Shown: positions 1 to 8,862, counted from the first letter of the stretch. The stretch is 64,000 bases of DNA from Chryseobacterium aurantiacum (GCF_003020585.1 NZ_PXUE01000002.1:558001-622000); one strand, 5' to 3'. Numbers and translations: made by a program. The notes: generated by a model not told the origin, from the sequence alone.

Positions 1-350
1 GTTCCTGTTATGGTATAGTTATTTGACCCATTAGGATCTGTTTCAATTTTCATGAAGTAAACATCTGCCCCCCAGTTTATTGTAGAATAAGAGCCACTAA
101 CCAAAGTACCGGCACCTATTTTTACAGTTACTAAACCATTATTATTAGTAGGCTGAGTTTGAGTCTCGGAGTAAACAACCGTTCCTGTTACAGAACCTTT
201 CAATATAGAAAATTTCATTCCTACATTCTGATTACTGACCAATTGATTACTTGAATTTCGGATAATAGCCTGATAACTCATTGCATCCTGCACTTGTGAA
301 AACACCAAAGCAGAAGCCAGAGAGGCTGTTAGAAAGGAAAGTTTTTTCAT
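1..350 (-). CDS. secreted protein of unknown function, 3' end outside window
   Basis: Incomplete gene whose ATG lies at 348-350 and whose reading frame stays open to base 1, giving about 116 residues. Residues 1-19 form a signal peptide (MKK, a hydrophobic run, then an alanine-rich stretch ending in FSQ). The mature part begins with the pattern MSYQAIIRNSS and contains NQNVGMKFSILKG, which I recognise as a common start of secreted Flavobacteriia proteins whose role is not established. It lies 20 bp downstream of the T9SS-tailed gene on the same strand, so the two could be co-transcribed. No catalytic motif is visible in the part present. Confidence 0.7.
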   Translation of the reverse strand, partial: MKKLSFLTASLASALVFSQVQDAMSYQAIIRNSSNQLVSNQNVGMKFSILKGSVTGTVVYSETQTQPTNNNGLVTVKIGAGTLVSGSYSTINWGADVYFMKIETDPNGSNNYTITG

Positions 351-370
351 AGGTAATTAGTTTTTATATT

Positions 371-856
371 TTATTTGTCTGTTTTTAAAACCTTAAAAAT
401 TTTGATAATCCTGCCATCTTTTGATATTTTTAATAAATAGATTGCAGCAGGATAAGACCCTATTGTAATTTGAGTTTGTGCCTGCATAATAGGTTTACTG
501 GTAAGTAACTTACCACTGCCATCAAAAAGATCGTATCGATATTTATTGTAATCTTTGAATCCCATTTTCAAATTAAGAATATCTGTTGTGGGATTGGGAA
601 AAACATTAAGGTTCAAACTGATTTCGGTAATATCAACACCTAATGTTTCTGTGATTTCATAGGGCTGTTGAACACCTGCAGCAATATTTCCTACAGAAGA
701 AGATGCTGTTTCATAAAAAATCTGGCCTAAAGAAGCTGTAACATTTCCTGTGGCACCGGAAATATTAGCACCTCCGGTATTTAGGGTTTCTTGTCCCGAA
801 ACCTGAATCGAGAAACTCACAAGAAACAAAGGAAGCGTGAAAAGTGTAGTTTTCAT
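371..856 (-). CDS. T9SS type A sorting domain-containing secreted protein
   Basis: 161 residues. A signal peptide occupies about residues 1-21 (ends VSGQ). A glycine/alanine-rich section follows, and the last roughly 75 residues are a type A T9SS sorting domain. The domain opens with VFPNPTTDILNL, contains YDLFDGSGKLL and closes with AIYLLKI...KIFKVLK, the lysine-ended beta-strand typical of this tail. Such proteins cross the outer membrane through the Por/Gld secretion system and are usually anchored or released after the tail is cut. The N-terminal part is too short to assign an activity. A TAnnTTTG-like -7 element (RC of bases 896-903) lies about 40 bp upstream, without a clear -33 partner. 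Confidence 0.85.
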   Translation of the reverse strand: MKTTLFTLPLFLVSFSIQVSGQETLNTGGANISGATGNVTASLGQIFYETASSSVGNIAAGVQQPYEITETLGVDITEISLNLNVFPNPTTDILNLKMGFKDYNKYRYDLFDGSGKLLTSKPIMQAQTQITIGSYPAAIYLLKISKDGRIIKIFKVLKTDK

Positions 857-1046
857 ATCATATTAATGTATATCTTATTAGTTTTTATTATTTATCAAAT
901 ATATAATTATATTGTGGTAATTATATTAATTTATGATTAAAAAGAATTACAAGAACTTTATTACTCTTTTATCATCCAATAATTTCTACATTAAAACGGA
1001 GTCCTAAAAAATTAAGAAAAGGGAATTTTGGGGAATTTTTCAGCAA

Positions 1047-2114
1047 TTAAATAAGTCCTCTTAAATAATCTCTATTTTGCCTTACAGAAGGACAGTCTGG
1101 TCTTGAAACAGATGCCCTCTCATTGTATTCATTGGCTTTTTTATATTCTCCTAAAAGAGATAAGCAAACACAAGCCTCAATATTGGGAATATATCCTGAA
1201 TAATCAGTAAATACAAAACCTACAGAATTCGATTGGGGAAGTTTAGTGGCCAAATCAAACCATTTAAATGCCTGACCATAATTTTGCTCATCTTTATAAT
1301 AATATCCTAGTTCACAGCAGATTTCTGGTCTTGGGACATCATACTCGAAGCTCTTAAGTAAAGTCGGAAGAATTTTTTCTCTGGAACCCTTTTTTTTATA
1401 ATCAACAGCCAGCTGATGACAACAGCTTATTATATCTTCCAACCAACCGGATCGCGAGTTTAAAAATTTTTCATAATAAAAAATCGCTTTATCAGTTTCA
1501 TTGTGATCCCTCAACTCCCTGCCATAATAATACAATTGCCTTGCAGAAAACACCGTCCCATTCTTCTCCAAGGCTTTATATATGTCTATATTTCTTGTAG
1601 AAAGTACTTCGGAATTCTTTTTTTTATGCCAAATCTCAATATCTGTATAATGTAGATTACCAACTAAAGGAATACATTCGTGAACGGGCTCAATCCACTG
1701 ATAATCTTTACTTCTTTTGAATAACCTTTCACGGGTTGAGTAGAAAGCAGGATTATTGTTTTCATCAAATGACAAAACATATTTCATCGTAACAATATCA
1801 ACATCTTCATTCAGGCTTTTCTTCAGCTCATTTATTTCTTTCGCTGATTTTTCCGGAACAACATCATCAGCATCTAACCACATCTGATAATCCATAGTCG
1901 CTTTGGAAAATGCAAAATTACGTGCGGCTGAAAAGTCATCAATCCACTCAAAATCGAAAACTTTGTCTGTAAATTGTTTAGCAATTTCTTTGGTTTTATC
2001 CGTAGAGCCTGTATCTACGATGATAATTTCATCTGCGAATTTTGTGGCGCTTTCCAAACATCTGCTTAAAACATGCTGTTCATTTTTAACAATTAAACAC
2101 AAACTTATTTTCAT
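1047..2114 (-). CDS. family 2 glycosyltransferase with C-terminal TPR-like helices
   Basis: 355 residues. The N-terminal GT-A fold is clear: KISLCLIVKNE at the start, the nucleotide-binding IIVDTGSTDKT near residues 31-41, and a DxD-type metal site in WLDADD (Asp81, Asp83). After about residue 190 the protein becomes helical with tetratricopeptide-like pairs (KAIFYYEKFL, QAFKWFDLA). GT2 enzymes with this layout transfer a sugar from a nucleotide-sugar to glycan or protein acceptors in the cytoplasm. The acceptor cannot be read from the sequence. The gene stands alone, with a 190-bp gap to the T9SS gene. Confidence 0.88.
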   Translation of the reverse strand: MKISLCLIVKNEQHVLSRCLESATKFADEIIIVDTGSTDKTKEIAKQFTDKVFDFEWIDDFSAARNFAFSKATMDYQMWLDADDVVPEKSAKEINELKKSLNEDVDIVTMKYVLSFDENNNPAFYSTRERLFKRSKDYQWIEPVHECIPLVGNLHYTDIEIWHKKKNSEVLSTRNIDIYKALEKNGTVFSARQLYYYGRELRDHNETDKAIFYYEKFLNSRSGWLEDIISCCHQLAVDYKKKGSREKILPTLLKSFEYDVPRPEICCELGYYYKDEQNYGQAFKWFDLATKLPQSNSVGFVFTDYSGYIPNIEACVCLSLLGEYKKANEYNERASVSRPDCPSVRQNRDYLRGLI

Positions 2115-2301
2115 TGACTTTAAATAATTTTTATGATATAAAGATAATGGTATTAATTGTAGATACTCATATATATTCTTTAATGATTATTATACAGTTC
2201 AAGAATTCAAATAACCAAGCTGTTAATTCAGATTATAGATTGAAAGCCATTTATTTGACCAATATTTTTTAGCATATTTTTAAAAAAAACACAAATAAAA
2301 A

Positions 2302-2332
2302 AAGTCCTGTAGATCATTGATCTACAGGACTT
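2302..2332 (-). terminator. intrinsic terminator of tRNA-Ser
   Basis: Perfect 15-bp inverted repeat (2302-2316 with 2318-2332) around one central base. Read on the minus strand it is followed by a run of seven T. It lies 31 bp beyond the 3' end of tRNA-Ser. Confidence 0.85.
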
Positions 2333-2362
2333 GTATTTTTGATGCCTTAGGGTTACATCTTG

Positions 2363-2447
2363 CGGAGAGTGAGGGATTCGAACCCCCGGACCTGTTACAG
2401 TCAACAGTTTTCAAGACTGCCGCAATCGACCACTCTGCCAACTCTCC
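2363..2447 (-). tRNA. tRNA-Ser (anticodon TGA)
   Basis: 85-nt cloverleaf on the minus strand. The acceptor stem pairs GGAGAGT with ACTCTCC. The anticodon loop reads CTTGAAA, giving TGA, and the T-loop has the invariant GGTTCGAATCC. The long variable arm (GTTGACTGTAAC) identifies a class II serine tRNA. The CCA end is not encoded: G then CA follow the acceptor stem. Confidence 0.95.
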
Positions 2448-2481
2448 CTTAACTCCGGTTATACCGTTGTTTTCAGTGGTG

Positions 2482-2511
2482 CAAATATAGAAAGTTTTTT
2501 ATAACTGACAA
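2482..2511 (-). promoter_or_regulatory. Bacteroidota-type promoter of tRNA-Ser
   Basis: On the minus strand TTG (2509-2511), a 19-bp spacer and TATATTTG (2482-2489) match the Bacteroidota housekeeping promoter TTG-N19-TAnnTTTG exactly. Transcription would start about 30 bp before the tRNA. Confidence 0.8.
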
Positions 2512-2731
2512 AATATTTTTTAATAAAATTATAATTTTCAAAAAAAACATTGATGGAACGGGCCTTTCCTGAAAAGGACATTTGGAAATATAGCTTTACA
2601 AAGGCATTGACTATCAAATATTTTTATTATTTAACAGCAAAAACTCCTGCTCTGTCATTCTAAAAATTAATTTTAAAAACTTTTTTACAAAAATTTTCTT
2701 TTGATGGAAATTCCCTTTAGATATTACCTTT

Positions 2732-3226
2732 TTAACTGTAATAATAGGTTGTAGTCACATCTCCACCAAAATCCGGCTTTATTTCATGCTTTTGAGCAAC
2801 AAGTTCAAATAATCTTTCTCCATCCTTTATTCCCGCTCTTATTTTGATAGAAGACCAACCGTTCTCCAGGGTAAGTTTTATGCTATTTTCATCATTAATG
2901 GTTGAGATATCCTTTAAATAACCGATGCCTACAACCTTTAAATCATTATTGTTTGTCTGGTATATCCAACCATCTGACTGAACTGCTACTTCTCCGTTTC
3001 CTAAGATGCGTTCTTCACCGGTGGAGATACAGAAAGAGTAATAGCCCTCTTCTACCCCTATAAGAGGAATGGCAATTCCCGACTTTGTTATCTCATCTCC
3101 GTGTTCATTTTCAACAAAGTATTTCAAAATATTATTACCCGGCAGGTTATGGTCCTGAAGGTATTTTGCTAAAAGCTCCGGACTGTATATTACAAAGCCT
3201 TTAAGTTCAGAAAATATTTTTTTCAT
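2732..3226 (-). CDS. uncharacterised 164-residue protein, possibly immunity-like
   Basis: 164 residues, no signal peptide and no membrane segment, so probably cytoplasmic. I do not recognise a named family with confidence. Visible features are a beta-rich middle (GYYSFCISTGEERILGNG), a stretch resembling the aromatic motifs of small immunity proteins (SDGWIYQTN), and a tyrosine-rich end (TTTYYYS). It precedes, on the same strand, the gene at 3304-3654 that resembles Imm51. A pair of small soluble acidic proteins is typical of orphan immunity genes against polymorphic toxins, but no toxin gene is present here. Function is not assigned. Confidence 0.65.
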   Translation of the reverse strand: MKKIFSELKGFVIYSPELLAKYLQDHNLPGNNILKYFVENEHGDEITKSGIAIPLIGVEEGYYSFCISTGEERILGNGEVAVQSDGWIYQTNNNDLKVVGIGYLKDISTINDENSIKLTLENGWSSIKIRAGIKDGERLFELVAQKHEIKPDFGGDVTTTYYYS

Positions 3227-3303
3227 AATTAATTTTGATAAATTGAGTTAAAGTCTAAATACGGCCAGCTATCTTTCAATATTCCTGGGGATATACTTCT
3301 TGT

Positions 3304-3654
3304 TTAATCCAGTTCTGCCCTAGAAAATAAGTCCATGATTACGCTTTCATCTTCACAGGTTTTTTTGAAATCCAGAATAAAGTCTTTCAATTGATCACTA
3401 TCAGAAGAATAGACACAAAACATTCCCCCTTCCGGATCAAACCGAATACTATCGCTTAAATCCGGTCTTTTTTCTTCCAAAAAAACCTGAGCCAAGGAAC
3501 CCCAGTCGTAACCGCTTCCTTCAAAACCCTCTTCTGCTCTTGCATCAAAGATTTCCTGTTTATAACTTCCGGCATCTAAGCATACCGAGAAACTATTGCC
3601 ATGTTCTACCCAGAAAAATGGCTTGATTGTTTCTTTTAAATTATTAATATCCAT
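3304..3654 (-). CDS. Imm51-like immunity protein
   Basis: 116 residues from the ATG at 3654. An upstream in-frame ATG at 3729 would add 25 residues; I prefer 3654 because the A-rich AAAAACAAT directly precedes it and because Imm51-type proteins are short. The diagnostic part is GYDWGSLAQVFLEEKRP followed by IRFDPEGGMFCVYS, which I recall as the Imm51 (Pfam immunity protein) signature. Such proteins bind and neutralise a contact-delivered polymorphic toxin in the cytoplasm. No partner toxin lies nearby, so it may be an orphan kept for protection against related strains. The family call is from memory of the motif. Confidence 0.65.
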   Translation of the reverse strand: MDINNLKETIKPFFWVEHGNSFSVCLDAGSYKQEIFDARAEEGFEGSGYDWGSLAQVFLEEKRPDLSDSIRFDPEGGMFCVYSSDSDQLKDFILDFKKTCEDESVIMDLFSRAELD

Positions 3655-3729
3655 ATTGTTTTTAATCTTTAAAAATTTTGTAGCGATTTCATTTACAGTT
3701 CCCCAAAGGGATTCTAATCGGACTTCCAT

Positions 3730-4302
3730 TTATCTCATTCTTTTCTTTTAATTTAGCACTAAAGGATAACCCTGAAATAAAAACTTCAGAAAAGACGATG
3801 AAATAAATAGCTAAATTTTAAAAATCTGTAATAATCAGAAAAGTTAGTACAGAATGGTTAAGAATGCTCTTGAATTTGTTACCATGATCTATAAATTTTA
3901 ATCGTTAATACTATTTTATAATTGGGTGTTGGTATAACAAATATAAAGCGGTTATTTATATTCAAAAAATTTTCAGACATCAATCTGAAAATTTGTAGTA
4001 GTTCTACGACTTTTGATCATAACTCTTCTTTTACTTACCCTAAAAACACTCAACAAAACACTGTATAACAAACCCATATTAATCATTTTCAAAAAAAATA
4101 TTTTTTCACATTATTATGATAAATACATAGTCATTTACGAATTGATGTTAGAAAAAAGCCACGAATGAATCATCTGTGGCTATCTTATTTTATTTATTAT
4201 TCTGTTTTAATACAGTTGCTCAATATTCTTATTTTTCCAAAGATGAATATATAAATTAACCCTTTCATTTTTGGGGTTCAAAAGCTACTGATTTTTAAAA
4301 AG
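3730..4302. other. 573-bp gene-free stretch with one terminator
   Basis: AT-rich spacer. I find no convincing reading frame, tRNA or repeat shared with the rest of the window. The only structure I can support is the terminator at 4151-4181. Confidence 0.6.
4151..4181 (-). terminator. intrinsic terminator of the DinB-family gene
   Basis: On the minus strand AGCCAC pairs with GTGGCT (4157-4162 with 4176-4181), the loop arms also pair partly, and six T follow. It lies about 120 bp past the stop of the gene at 4303. Confidence 0.65.
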
Positions 4303-4806
4303 TTATAGTTTTACGCTCATATCCTGAACTTCTTCTGCTGAAAAACCATAGATCTGGGGCGTTTTTACATCCAAAAGATTCAGATAAATATATAGCTCTG
4401 CCCTGTGATGAATTTCATGCTCAACCATCGCCCGAAGCCATTTCCATATTGATATTTCATTATTGGCAGGAGTAAGACATTTACGGTTAAGATCTTCATC
4501 GGAAAATCCTTTTATGATTTCCAGAGTCTGCCTATGCATTTCATTGAAAAAATTCACAATGTTCTCGTACCCATCCGCCAGTTCTTTGCCACAACCAGGA
4601 TAAGCACTTTTTCTTCCGGAAATAGTTTCTCCATACATATATCGTTCAATGGTGGCGATATGCCGTATTTGATCACCAATGGTAAATTTTCCCTGTTTAT
4701 AGGTAAAATCAATATGTTCAGGAGGAACAATCTTGATAATCCGATTGGTTCTTGAACGAATTTTTTCATAGTAATCTATGAATGAATCTACAGATTTTAT
4801 TTCCAT
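4303..4806 (-). CDS. DinB superfamily protein
   Basis: 167 residues forming the four-helix DinB/YfiT-type bundle. The usual metal-binding histidines are visible: His49 in GDQIRHIATIERY and His130/His133/His134 in VEHEIHHRAELY, near the usual positions for the family. The length fits DinB_2. Members are metal-dependent hydrolases or thiol (bacillithiol/mycothiol)-dependent transferases, and many have no known substrate. The protein is cytoplasmic. It follows the DUF6624 gene on the same strand after 51 bp and could share its transcript. The substrate cannot be inferred. Confidence 0.85.
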   Translation of the reverse strand: MEIKSVDSFIDYYEKIRSRTNRIIKIVPPEHIDFTYKQGKFTIGDQIRHIATIERYMYGETISGRKSAYPGCGKELADGYENIVNFFNEMHRQTLEIIKGFSDEDLNRKCLTPANNEISIWKWLRAMVEHEIHHRAELYIYLNLLDVKTPQIYGFSAEEVQDMSVKL

Positions 4807-4857
4807 TTTATTTTTGATTTAATTAATACATTGAATTTCTGTATGGTGAATGGATGG

Positions 4858-5418
4858 TCAGATCCACCCTACTTTTCTTCTCCAATTCGTATATTCCTGG
4901 TCTCTTATTTCTATTTCAGGAATATTTTCAAAATCGGGAATTTTGTTGATATCTTTTAAAGATAATGGTTGCAGGCCTACTTCTAATCGTTTTTTGTTTA
5001 AGTTTTCTTTATCTTCTACAGGATAAGGAATTTCAGTTTCAATATACTGGGTACCATATTTTTGTGGTTTGCCCTGAAACACCTGAATCCGGTCATACAA
5101 ATATGCCTTGTTTTTCGGATTAATATCATCAATATTTTCTTCCATCATTGTATAGCACTGCTTCATAAACTCAGGTTCACCAATAGAATGCTGAATAATG
5201 AGCCACGCGGCATCACTTGCCATTTCCCCTACCTTGGATATGGTGGGAAATCCAATTTCATTCATAATCTCCCGAAGTCGTCTTGCATTAGCCTTATGAA
5301 CTTTTTCCATCTCAGGGTGATATCCTCCTGAAAGCTTTCCTTCCGCAGAAAGTTTCTCTCTTACTGAAAGATCCAGCTTCGATAGTTTTATTATTTCATT
5401 TTCAAATGGATGGTTCAT
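4858..5418 (-). CDS. DUF6624 domain-containing protein
   Basis: 186 residues, soluble, without signal peptide. The central block, IGFPTISKVGEMASDAAWLIIQHS followed by FMKQCYTMM, matches the DUF6624 pattern (a conserved G-W/F-P-T plus AAWLIVQH core) as I remember it. Beyond that the family has no known function. The gene sits 18 bp downstream of the P-loop NTPase gene and upstream of the DinB gene, all on the minus strand, so a three-gene transcript is likely. Confidence 0.7.
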   Translation of the reverse strand: MNHPFENEIIKLSKLDLSVREKLSAEGKLSGGYHPEMEKVHKANARRLREIMNEIGFPTISKVGEMASDAAWLIIQHSIGEPEFMKQCYTMMEENIDDINPKNKAYLYDRIQVFQGKPQKYGTQYIETEIPYPVEDKENLNKKRLEVGLQPLSLKDINKIPDFENIPEIEIRDQEYTNWRRKVGWI

Positions 5419-5436
5419 TGCTCGTCAGATGATGTT

Positions 5437-6006
5437 TCAATTTACGAAATTATTAATGGTCTCAAGAATAAACCGAACCCTATCCGTTACTGTACTCTTC
5501 GGAACCTCAATGATATTATAGCCGTATTTCAGATAAGTTTCCATCATACAATCAAAGGTTTGCACAGCTTCATTCCAGGTTTGCTTTCTCTCCAAATCAT
5601 TCTCATAAATATCTCTCCAACAAGGAAGAATAAAGATATTTTTATTGTAAACCATTTTGCGGGCACTTACTTCCATTTCTTGAGGAATGGGAATATTTTC
5701 CAGTTTGAGGTAGCCAATAGTATCCAATATTCCACGATCAAAAAAAACAGGATCCCAACTAGGAATTTCTATCATTTCCTGGTAGTTTTTTTGTGCAGCT
5801 TCAAACATCAGTTCAGCAAATAGTTTTTTATTGGCCCAAGGCATCCCCTCGCCTTTTAAGTCGATTTGTTCTTTAATAATTCTTCGTCCATCCTCAGGTA
5901 CTATTCTAAATCCGTGGCTGTGTAATTCATTCAATAGCGTAGTCTTTCCGGCACCCGGCCCGCCGGTAATAATATAAAGTTTTTGGGTTGTATCTTTATC
6001 TTTCAT
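5437..6006 (-). CDS. P-loop AAA-family ATPase/kinase-like protein
   Basis: 189 residues from the ATG at 6006 (a TTG six bases upstream is the only longer start). Walker A is GGPGAGKTTLL near residues 14-24. A PEDGRRIIKEQ stretch and a conserved VFFDRGILDTIGYL segment (Walker B-like Asp-Arg) follow, the arrangement of the AAA_28 group of small predicted nucleotide kinases. It would bind ATP in the cytoplasm and may phosphorylate a small molecule or nucleotide. The substrate is unknown. It is the first gene of the probable 6006-4303 transcript. Confidence 0.8.
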   Translation of the reverse strand: MKDKDTTQKLYIITGGPGAGKTTLLNELHSHGFRIVPEDGRRIIKEQIDLKGEGMPWANKKLFAELMFEAAQKNYQEMIEIPSWDPVFFDRGILDTIGYLKLENIPIPQEMEVSARKMVYNKNIFILPCWRDIYENDLERKQTWNEAVQTFDCMMETYLKYGYNIIEVPKSTVTDRVRFILETINNFVN

Positions 6007-6540
6007 CTTCAAATATTTGAAAGGTTAATAACTTAGATTAATTAGAAAATGTTGTAAAATTATTTTGGCTTGAAAAAGAGAAGCTTCGTAAAGCTTTTGC
6101 GGAACAAGTAGATAAAAGGAGTCTTTATTGATTGTAAAGACTGGAAAAAGCCCTTTTATACTATAGAAAAGTTTGAAAAATTAAGAATAATCAAACTCTA
6201 TCTGTACAAGAGAAACCTGAATTAATTTGATAAGTCTGTTTACACTTAACCGCAAAAGTCACAAAAGTTTTTATTTTTTTAACACTTTCGTGCACTTTAG
6301 AAAGTGTAAGGAAATACGGCACAATTAAGTTCAGATAAGATGAAAATCTTTGATTTTCAACAAAACTTGAATATCCTTCCTTGCACACAAAGTATATCAC
6401 TTAAATAGCTTAGATGTTTAAAAAACTTTTGTATATCTTTTGTGGTTTAATAAAAAAGTTTAAACAGCTTTGATATGATAAATCAGATTTCTTATCAGTA
6501 AAGATAATCATTTTGGGGCAAAATAAATGGAAAGTACGGC
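6007..6540. other. gene-free stretch carrying dispersed repeat copy A
   Basis: 534 bp between convergent or unrelated ends. Most of it is the repeat described at 6231-6420. A short open run on the plus strand (about 6036-6131, ending EQVDKRSLY) looks faintly protein-like but is too short to assign. Confidence 0.6.
6231..6420 (+). repeat. dispersed non-coding repeat, copy A
   Basis: About 190 bp that recur in the same orientation at 53875-54066 with roughly 14 differences by eye (about 93% identity). Shared landmarks are a CGCAAAAGTCACAAAAG-type start, a hairpin built on ACACTTT/AAAGTGT, a second hairpin GAAAATC/GATTTTC, and CACTTAAATAGCTTA near the end. Neither copy carries a convincing gene. 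The 69-codon minus-strand frame across copy A is a by-product of the repeat. Confidence 0.8.
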
Positions 6541-6897
6541 CTATTTCTTTGGCGGAAAGATAATGCCGGCATCCTGAATAAGGTCATAGCCATATGTCAT
6601 AATGGCTTCAATAACAGGAATGGCTTTTTTCCCTTTCTCGGTCAGACTATACTCAACCTTTGGCGGAACTACAGGAAATACTTCACGGTGGATCATTTCC
6701 TTGCTTTCCAGCTCTCTTAGCTGGCTGGTCAGCATTTTGTCTGTAATATGGGGGATATCTTTCTTCAGTTCACTAAAACGAAGTGGTTTTTCCTGCAACC
6801 TCCACAAAATAGGCATTTTCCAGGTTCCTCCTATATGACTCAGAGCAAATTCAATCGGGGTATAGTATAATCTTTTGTCGTGGAAAAACTCAGGCAT
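6541..6897 (-). CDS. HxlR-family winged-helix transcriptional regulator
   Basis: 118 residues from the ATG at 6897. A longer frame runs up to 7032, but its extra 45 residues are hydrophobic, AT-biased and not part of the family. The HxlR/DUF24 core is clear: EFALSHIGGTWKMPILWRL (helix 1), RFSELKKDIPHITDKMLTSQLRELE (recognition helix) and VEYSLTEKGK (wing). These dimeric DNA-binding proteins usually control an adjacent divergent gene in response to electrophiles or oxidants. The divergent position here holds only a gene remnant (7193-7289), so its original target may be lost. I see no N-terminal sensing cysteine. Confidence 0.88.
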   Translation of the reverse strand: MPEFFHDKRLYYTPIEFALSHIGGTWKMPILWRLQEKPLRFSELKKDIPHITDKMLTSQLRELESKEMIHREVFPVVPPKVEYSLTEKGKKAIPVIEAIMTYGYDLIQDAGIIFPPKK

Positions 6898-7192
6898 AAT
6901 AATCGTTTTTTGCAGGTATACTTTCCTAATGGCCAGTATGGAACCAAAAAGCAGGTATATAACTTTCTGATAGTTTATTTTGCAAATTTGCACAAAAAAA
7001 ATATGAAATCGGAAAAAATATACTGGGCTCAACTCAGCTGATATTGATACAGATAATCTTCTTTCAGCATATATTGGAAACTTTTGTCATAAGGCATGAA
7101 TACTACTAAAAACAAAGGATATGAGTTGAAATACCACTTATAATTAGTAATTTGTCAATGAAATATTGAGCCTCAAAAAAAACAATGAAACT

Positions 7193-7289
7193 ATGAAGAG
7201 AATACACCATCTCAACTGTGTAAGGGTTGCTTGGCTACCATGACCGTGAAGAGTTTTCAAAATATACAATGCAAAACCAGCTTGTGTAA
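7193..7289 (+). pseudogene. remnant of an MBL-fold metallo-hydrolase gene
   Basis: An ATG at 7193 opens MKRIHHLNCVRVAWLP and then stops. The MKxIHHLNC opening resembles the start of metallo-beta-lactamase-fold hydrolases common in this group. In another frame from 7239 the DNA reads HDREEFSKYTMQNQLV followed by a stop at 7287-7289, which resembles the C-terminal end (HD.xEF) of the same kind of protein. The simplest reading is an internal deletion that joined the first and last codons out of frame. Divergence from the HxlR regulator fits an old regulator-target pair. Both fragments are very short, so this is tentative. Confidence 0.3.
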
Positions 7290-7308
7290 TCACTGATTAT
7301 AATACAAA

Positions 7309-7340
7309 AACCCTCGCTCAGGCAAGGGTTTGTTTTTTTA
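7309..7340 (-). terminator. bidirectional terminator below putP
   Basis: AACCCT (7309-7314) pairs with AGGGTT (7325-7330). On the minus strand it closes putP and is followed by TTTTGTATT. On the plus strand TGTTTTTTTA follows. Confidence 0.75.
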
Positions 7341-7365
7341 TATCATATAAGTTAAAATTGCATTA

Positions 7366-8862
7366 TTATTCCTTCATAATTTTTTTAACCTCATCAAATT
7401 CACTTTCAATTACTTCATCCTGCTTGTAGGTCAATGACGAAACAATAATATTGGTGAATAGAGAAAGAGTGAATCCCGGAATGATTTCATACCAGTCCTT
7501 TAGCGGATGCTGGAGATATACCCAAGCCAATACTGTAACTCCTCCTACTAGCATACCGGCTAAACCTCCCTGCCAGGTTGTTTTTTTCCATAAAAGAGAC
7601 AAAAGAATAAGTGGCCCGAATGCGGAACCAAAACCTGCCCATGCATTTCCTACCAGATTAAGAATACTGTCTTTAGGATCTAAGGATAGAAGACCTGCAA
7701 TAATGGCTACCAGTAAAACAGAAAGTCTGCTGGCAATCAATAGCTGTTTTGAGGTTGCTTTTTTATTCAGGAAAGCTTTATAGATATCTTCCGTTAATGA
7801 ACTTGAAGTAACCAATAACTGGGAAGAAATAGTACTCATTACAGCTGCTAAGATAGCGGTAAGCAGAAATCCTGCAATAAACGGATGGAATAATATACGG
7901 GAGAAATAAATAAAGATCGTTTCCGCCTCTGTCTTGGATCCATCAAACTTCATCATGGTTTCAAAATCAAATTTTTGCAGGAAAGCAATCCCCACCAAGC
8001 CAATAGCTAAGGCTCCGGCAACAGTAAAAATCATCCATGTAATTCCTATTCGTCTAGCTTTAACCAAATCCTTGGGCTTATCAATAGCCATAAAACGTAC
8101 CAGAATATGAGGCTGCCCACAATATCCTAATCCCCATGCCAATAAAGAGACAATACTTACGGTAGTGGTTCCTCTGAATAGATCCAGATATTTAGGATCT
8201 TTAGCTTCAATCAGGGATAACGTTTCCCCAACACCTCCAATCTGGGTAATGGCCACAATGGGTACAATTACCAAGGCTAATACCATAATGGTTCCCTGTA
8301 CAAAATCTGTAAGGCTTACAGCCAAAAACCCACCTAAAAATGTATACAGAACCACAACTAAACTGGTTAGTAGTAATCCTACTGTATAATCCATTCCAAA
8401 AGCTGACTCAAACAATTTTCCGCCTGACACCATCCCTGCTGACGTGTACAGCGTAAAAAACACCAGAATAAAAATGGAAGACGTTATTTTTAAGAGATGA
8501 TTTTTATTTTTAAACCTGTTTTCAAAGAACACGGGTAAGGTTATCGCATTTTGAGCGACCTCCGTATAGATCCTAAGTCTTGGTGCTACAATAATATAGT
8601 TGAGATAGGCTCCAATTGTTAGTCCTATCGCAATCCAGGAACTGGAAATCCCAGATAAATACATGGCGCCCGGAACACCCATCAACAGCCAGCCACTCAT
8701 ATCGGCGGCCCCTGCAGATAGTGCCGTAACGGCTGCTCCCATCTTTCTTCCGCCTATTAAAAACTCCTCCGAATTACTTGTTGATTTTCTATAAGAATAT
8801 ATGCCTATACCTATCATTAATAACAGATACAACCCCACAGAAATCCCTTCATATACTTGCAT
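7366..8862 (-). CDS. putP: sodium/proline symporter PutP
   Basis: 498 residues, the usual length of the solute:sodium symporter family, with about 13 hydrophobic helices. Characteristic segments include SAGAADMSGWLLMGVPGA near residue 55, the WGLGYCGQPHILVRFMAI block near 245, and TISSQLLVTSSSLTEDIY near 345, which carries the small polar residues of the sodium site. It imports proline with Na+ across the inner membrane for use as carbon/nitrogen source or osmoprotectant. It stands as a single gene between terminators at 7309 and 8950. No putA lies nearby. Confidence 0.93.
   Translation of the reverse strand: MQVYEGISVGLYLLLMIGIGIYSYRKSTSNSEEFLIGGRKMGAAVTALSAGAADMSGWLLMGVPGAMYLSGISSSWIAIGLTIGAYLNYIIVAPRLRIYTEVAQNAITLPVFFENRFKNKNHLLKITSSIFILVFFTLYTSAGMVSGGKLFESAFGMDYTVGLLLTSLVVVLYTFLGGFLAVSLTDFVQGTIMVLALVIVPIVAITQIGGVGETLSLIEAKDPKYLDLFRGTTTVSIVSLLAWGLGYCGQPHILVRFMAIDKPKDLVKARRIGITWMIFTVAGALAIGLVGIAFLQKFDFETMMKFDGSKTEAETIFIYFSRILFHPFIAGFLLTAILAAVMSTISSQLLVTSSSLTEDIYKAFLNKKATSKQLLIASRLSVLLVAIIAGLLSLDPKDSILNLVGNAWAGFGSAFGPLILLSLLWKKTTWQGGLAGMLVGGVTVLAWVYLQHPLKDWYEIIPGFTLSLFTNIIVSSLTYKQDEVIESEFDEVKKIMKE

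Noticed and set aside
1903..2127. 74-codon plus-strand frame inside the glycosyltransferase gene
   Set aside because: It is the complement of a well-supported coding region and has no domain features.
6036..6131. Plus-strand codons ending EQVDKRSLY as a gene remnant
   Set aside because: Only about 30 codons, not recognised as any family and without supporting context.
6191..6400. 69-codon frame on the minus strand
   Set aside because: It lies inside the dispersed repeat, has no start context and no protein-like domain, and the other repeat copy does not keep it as a gene.
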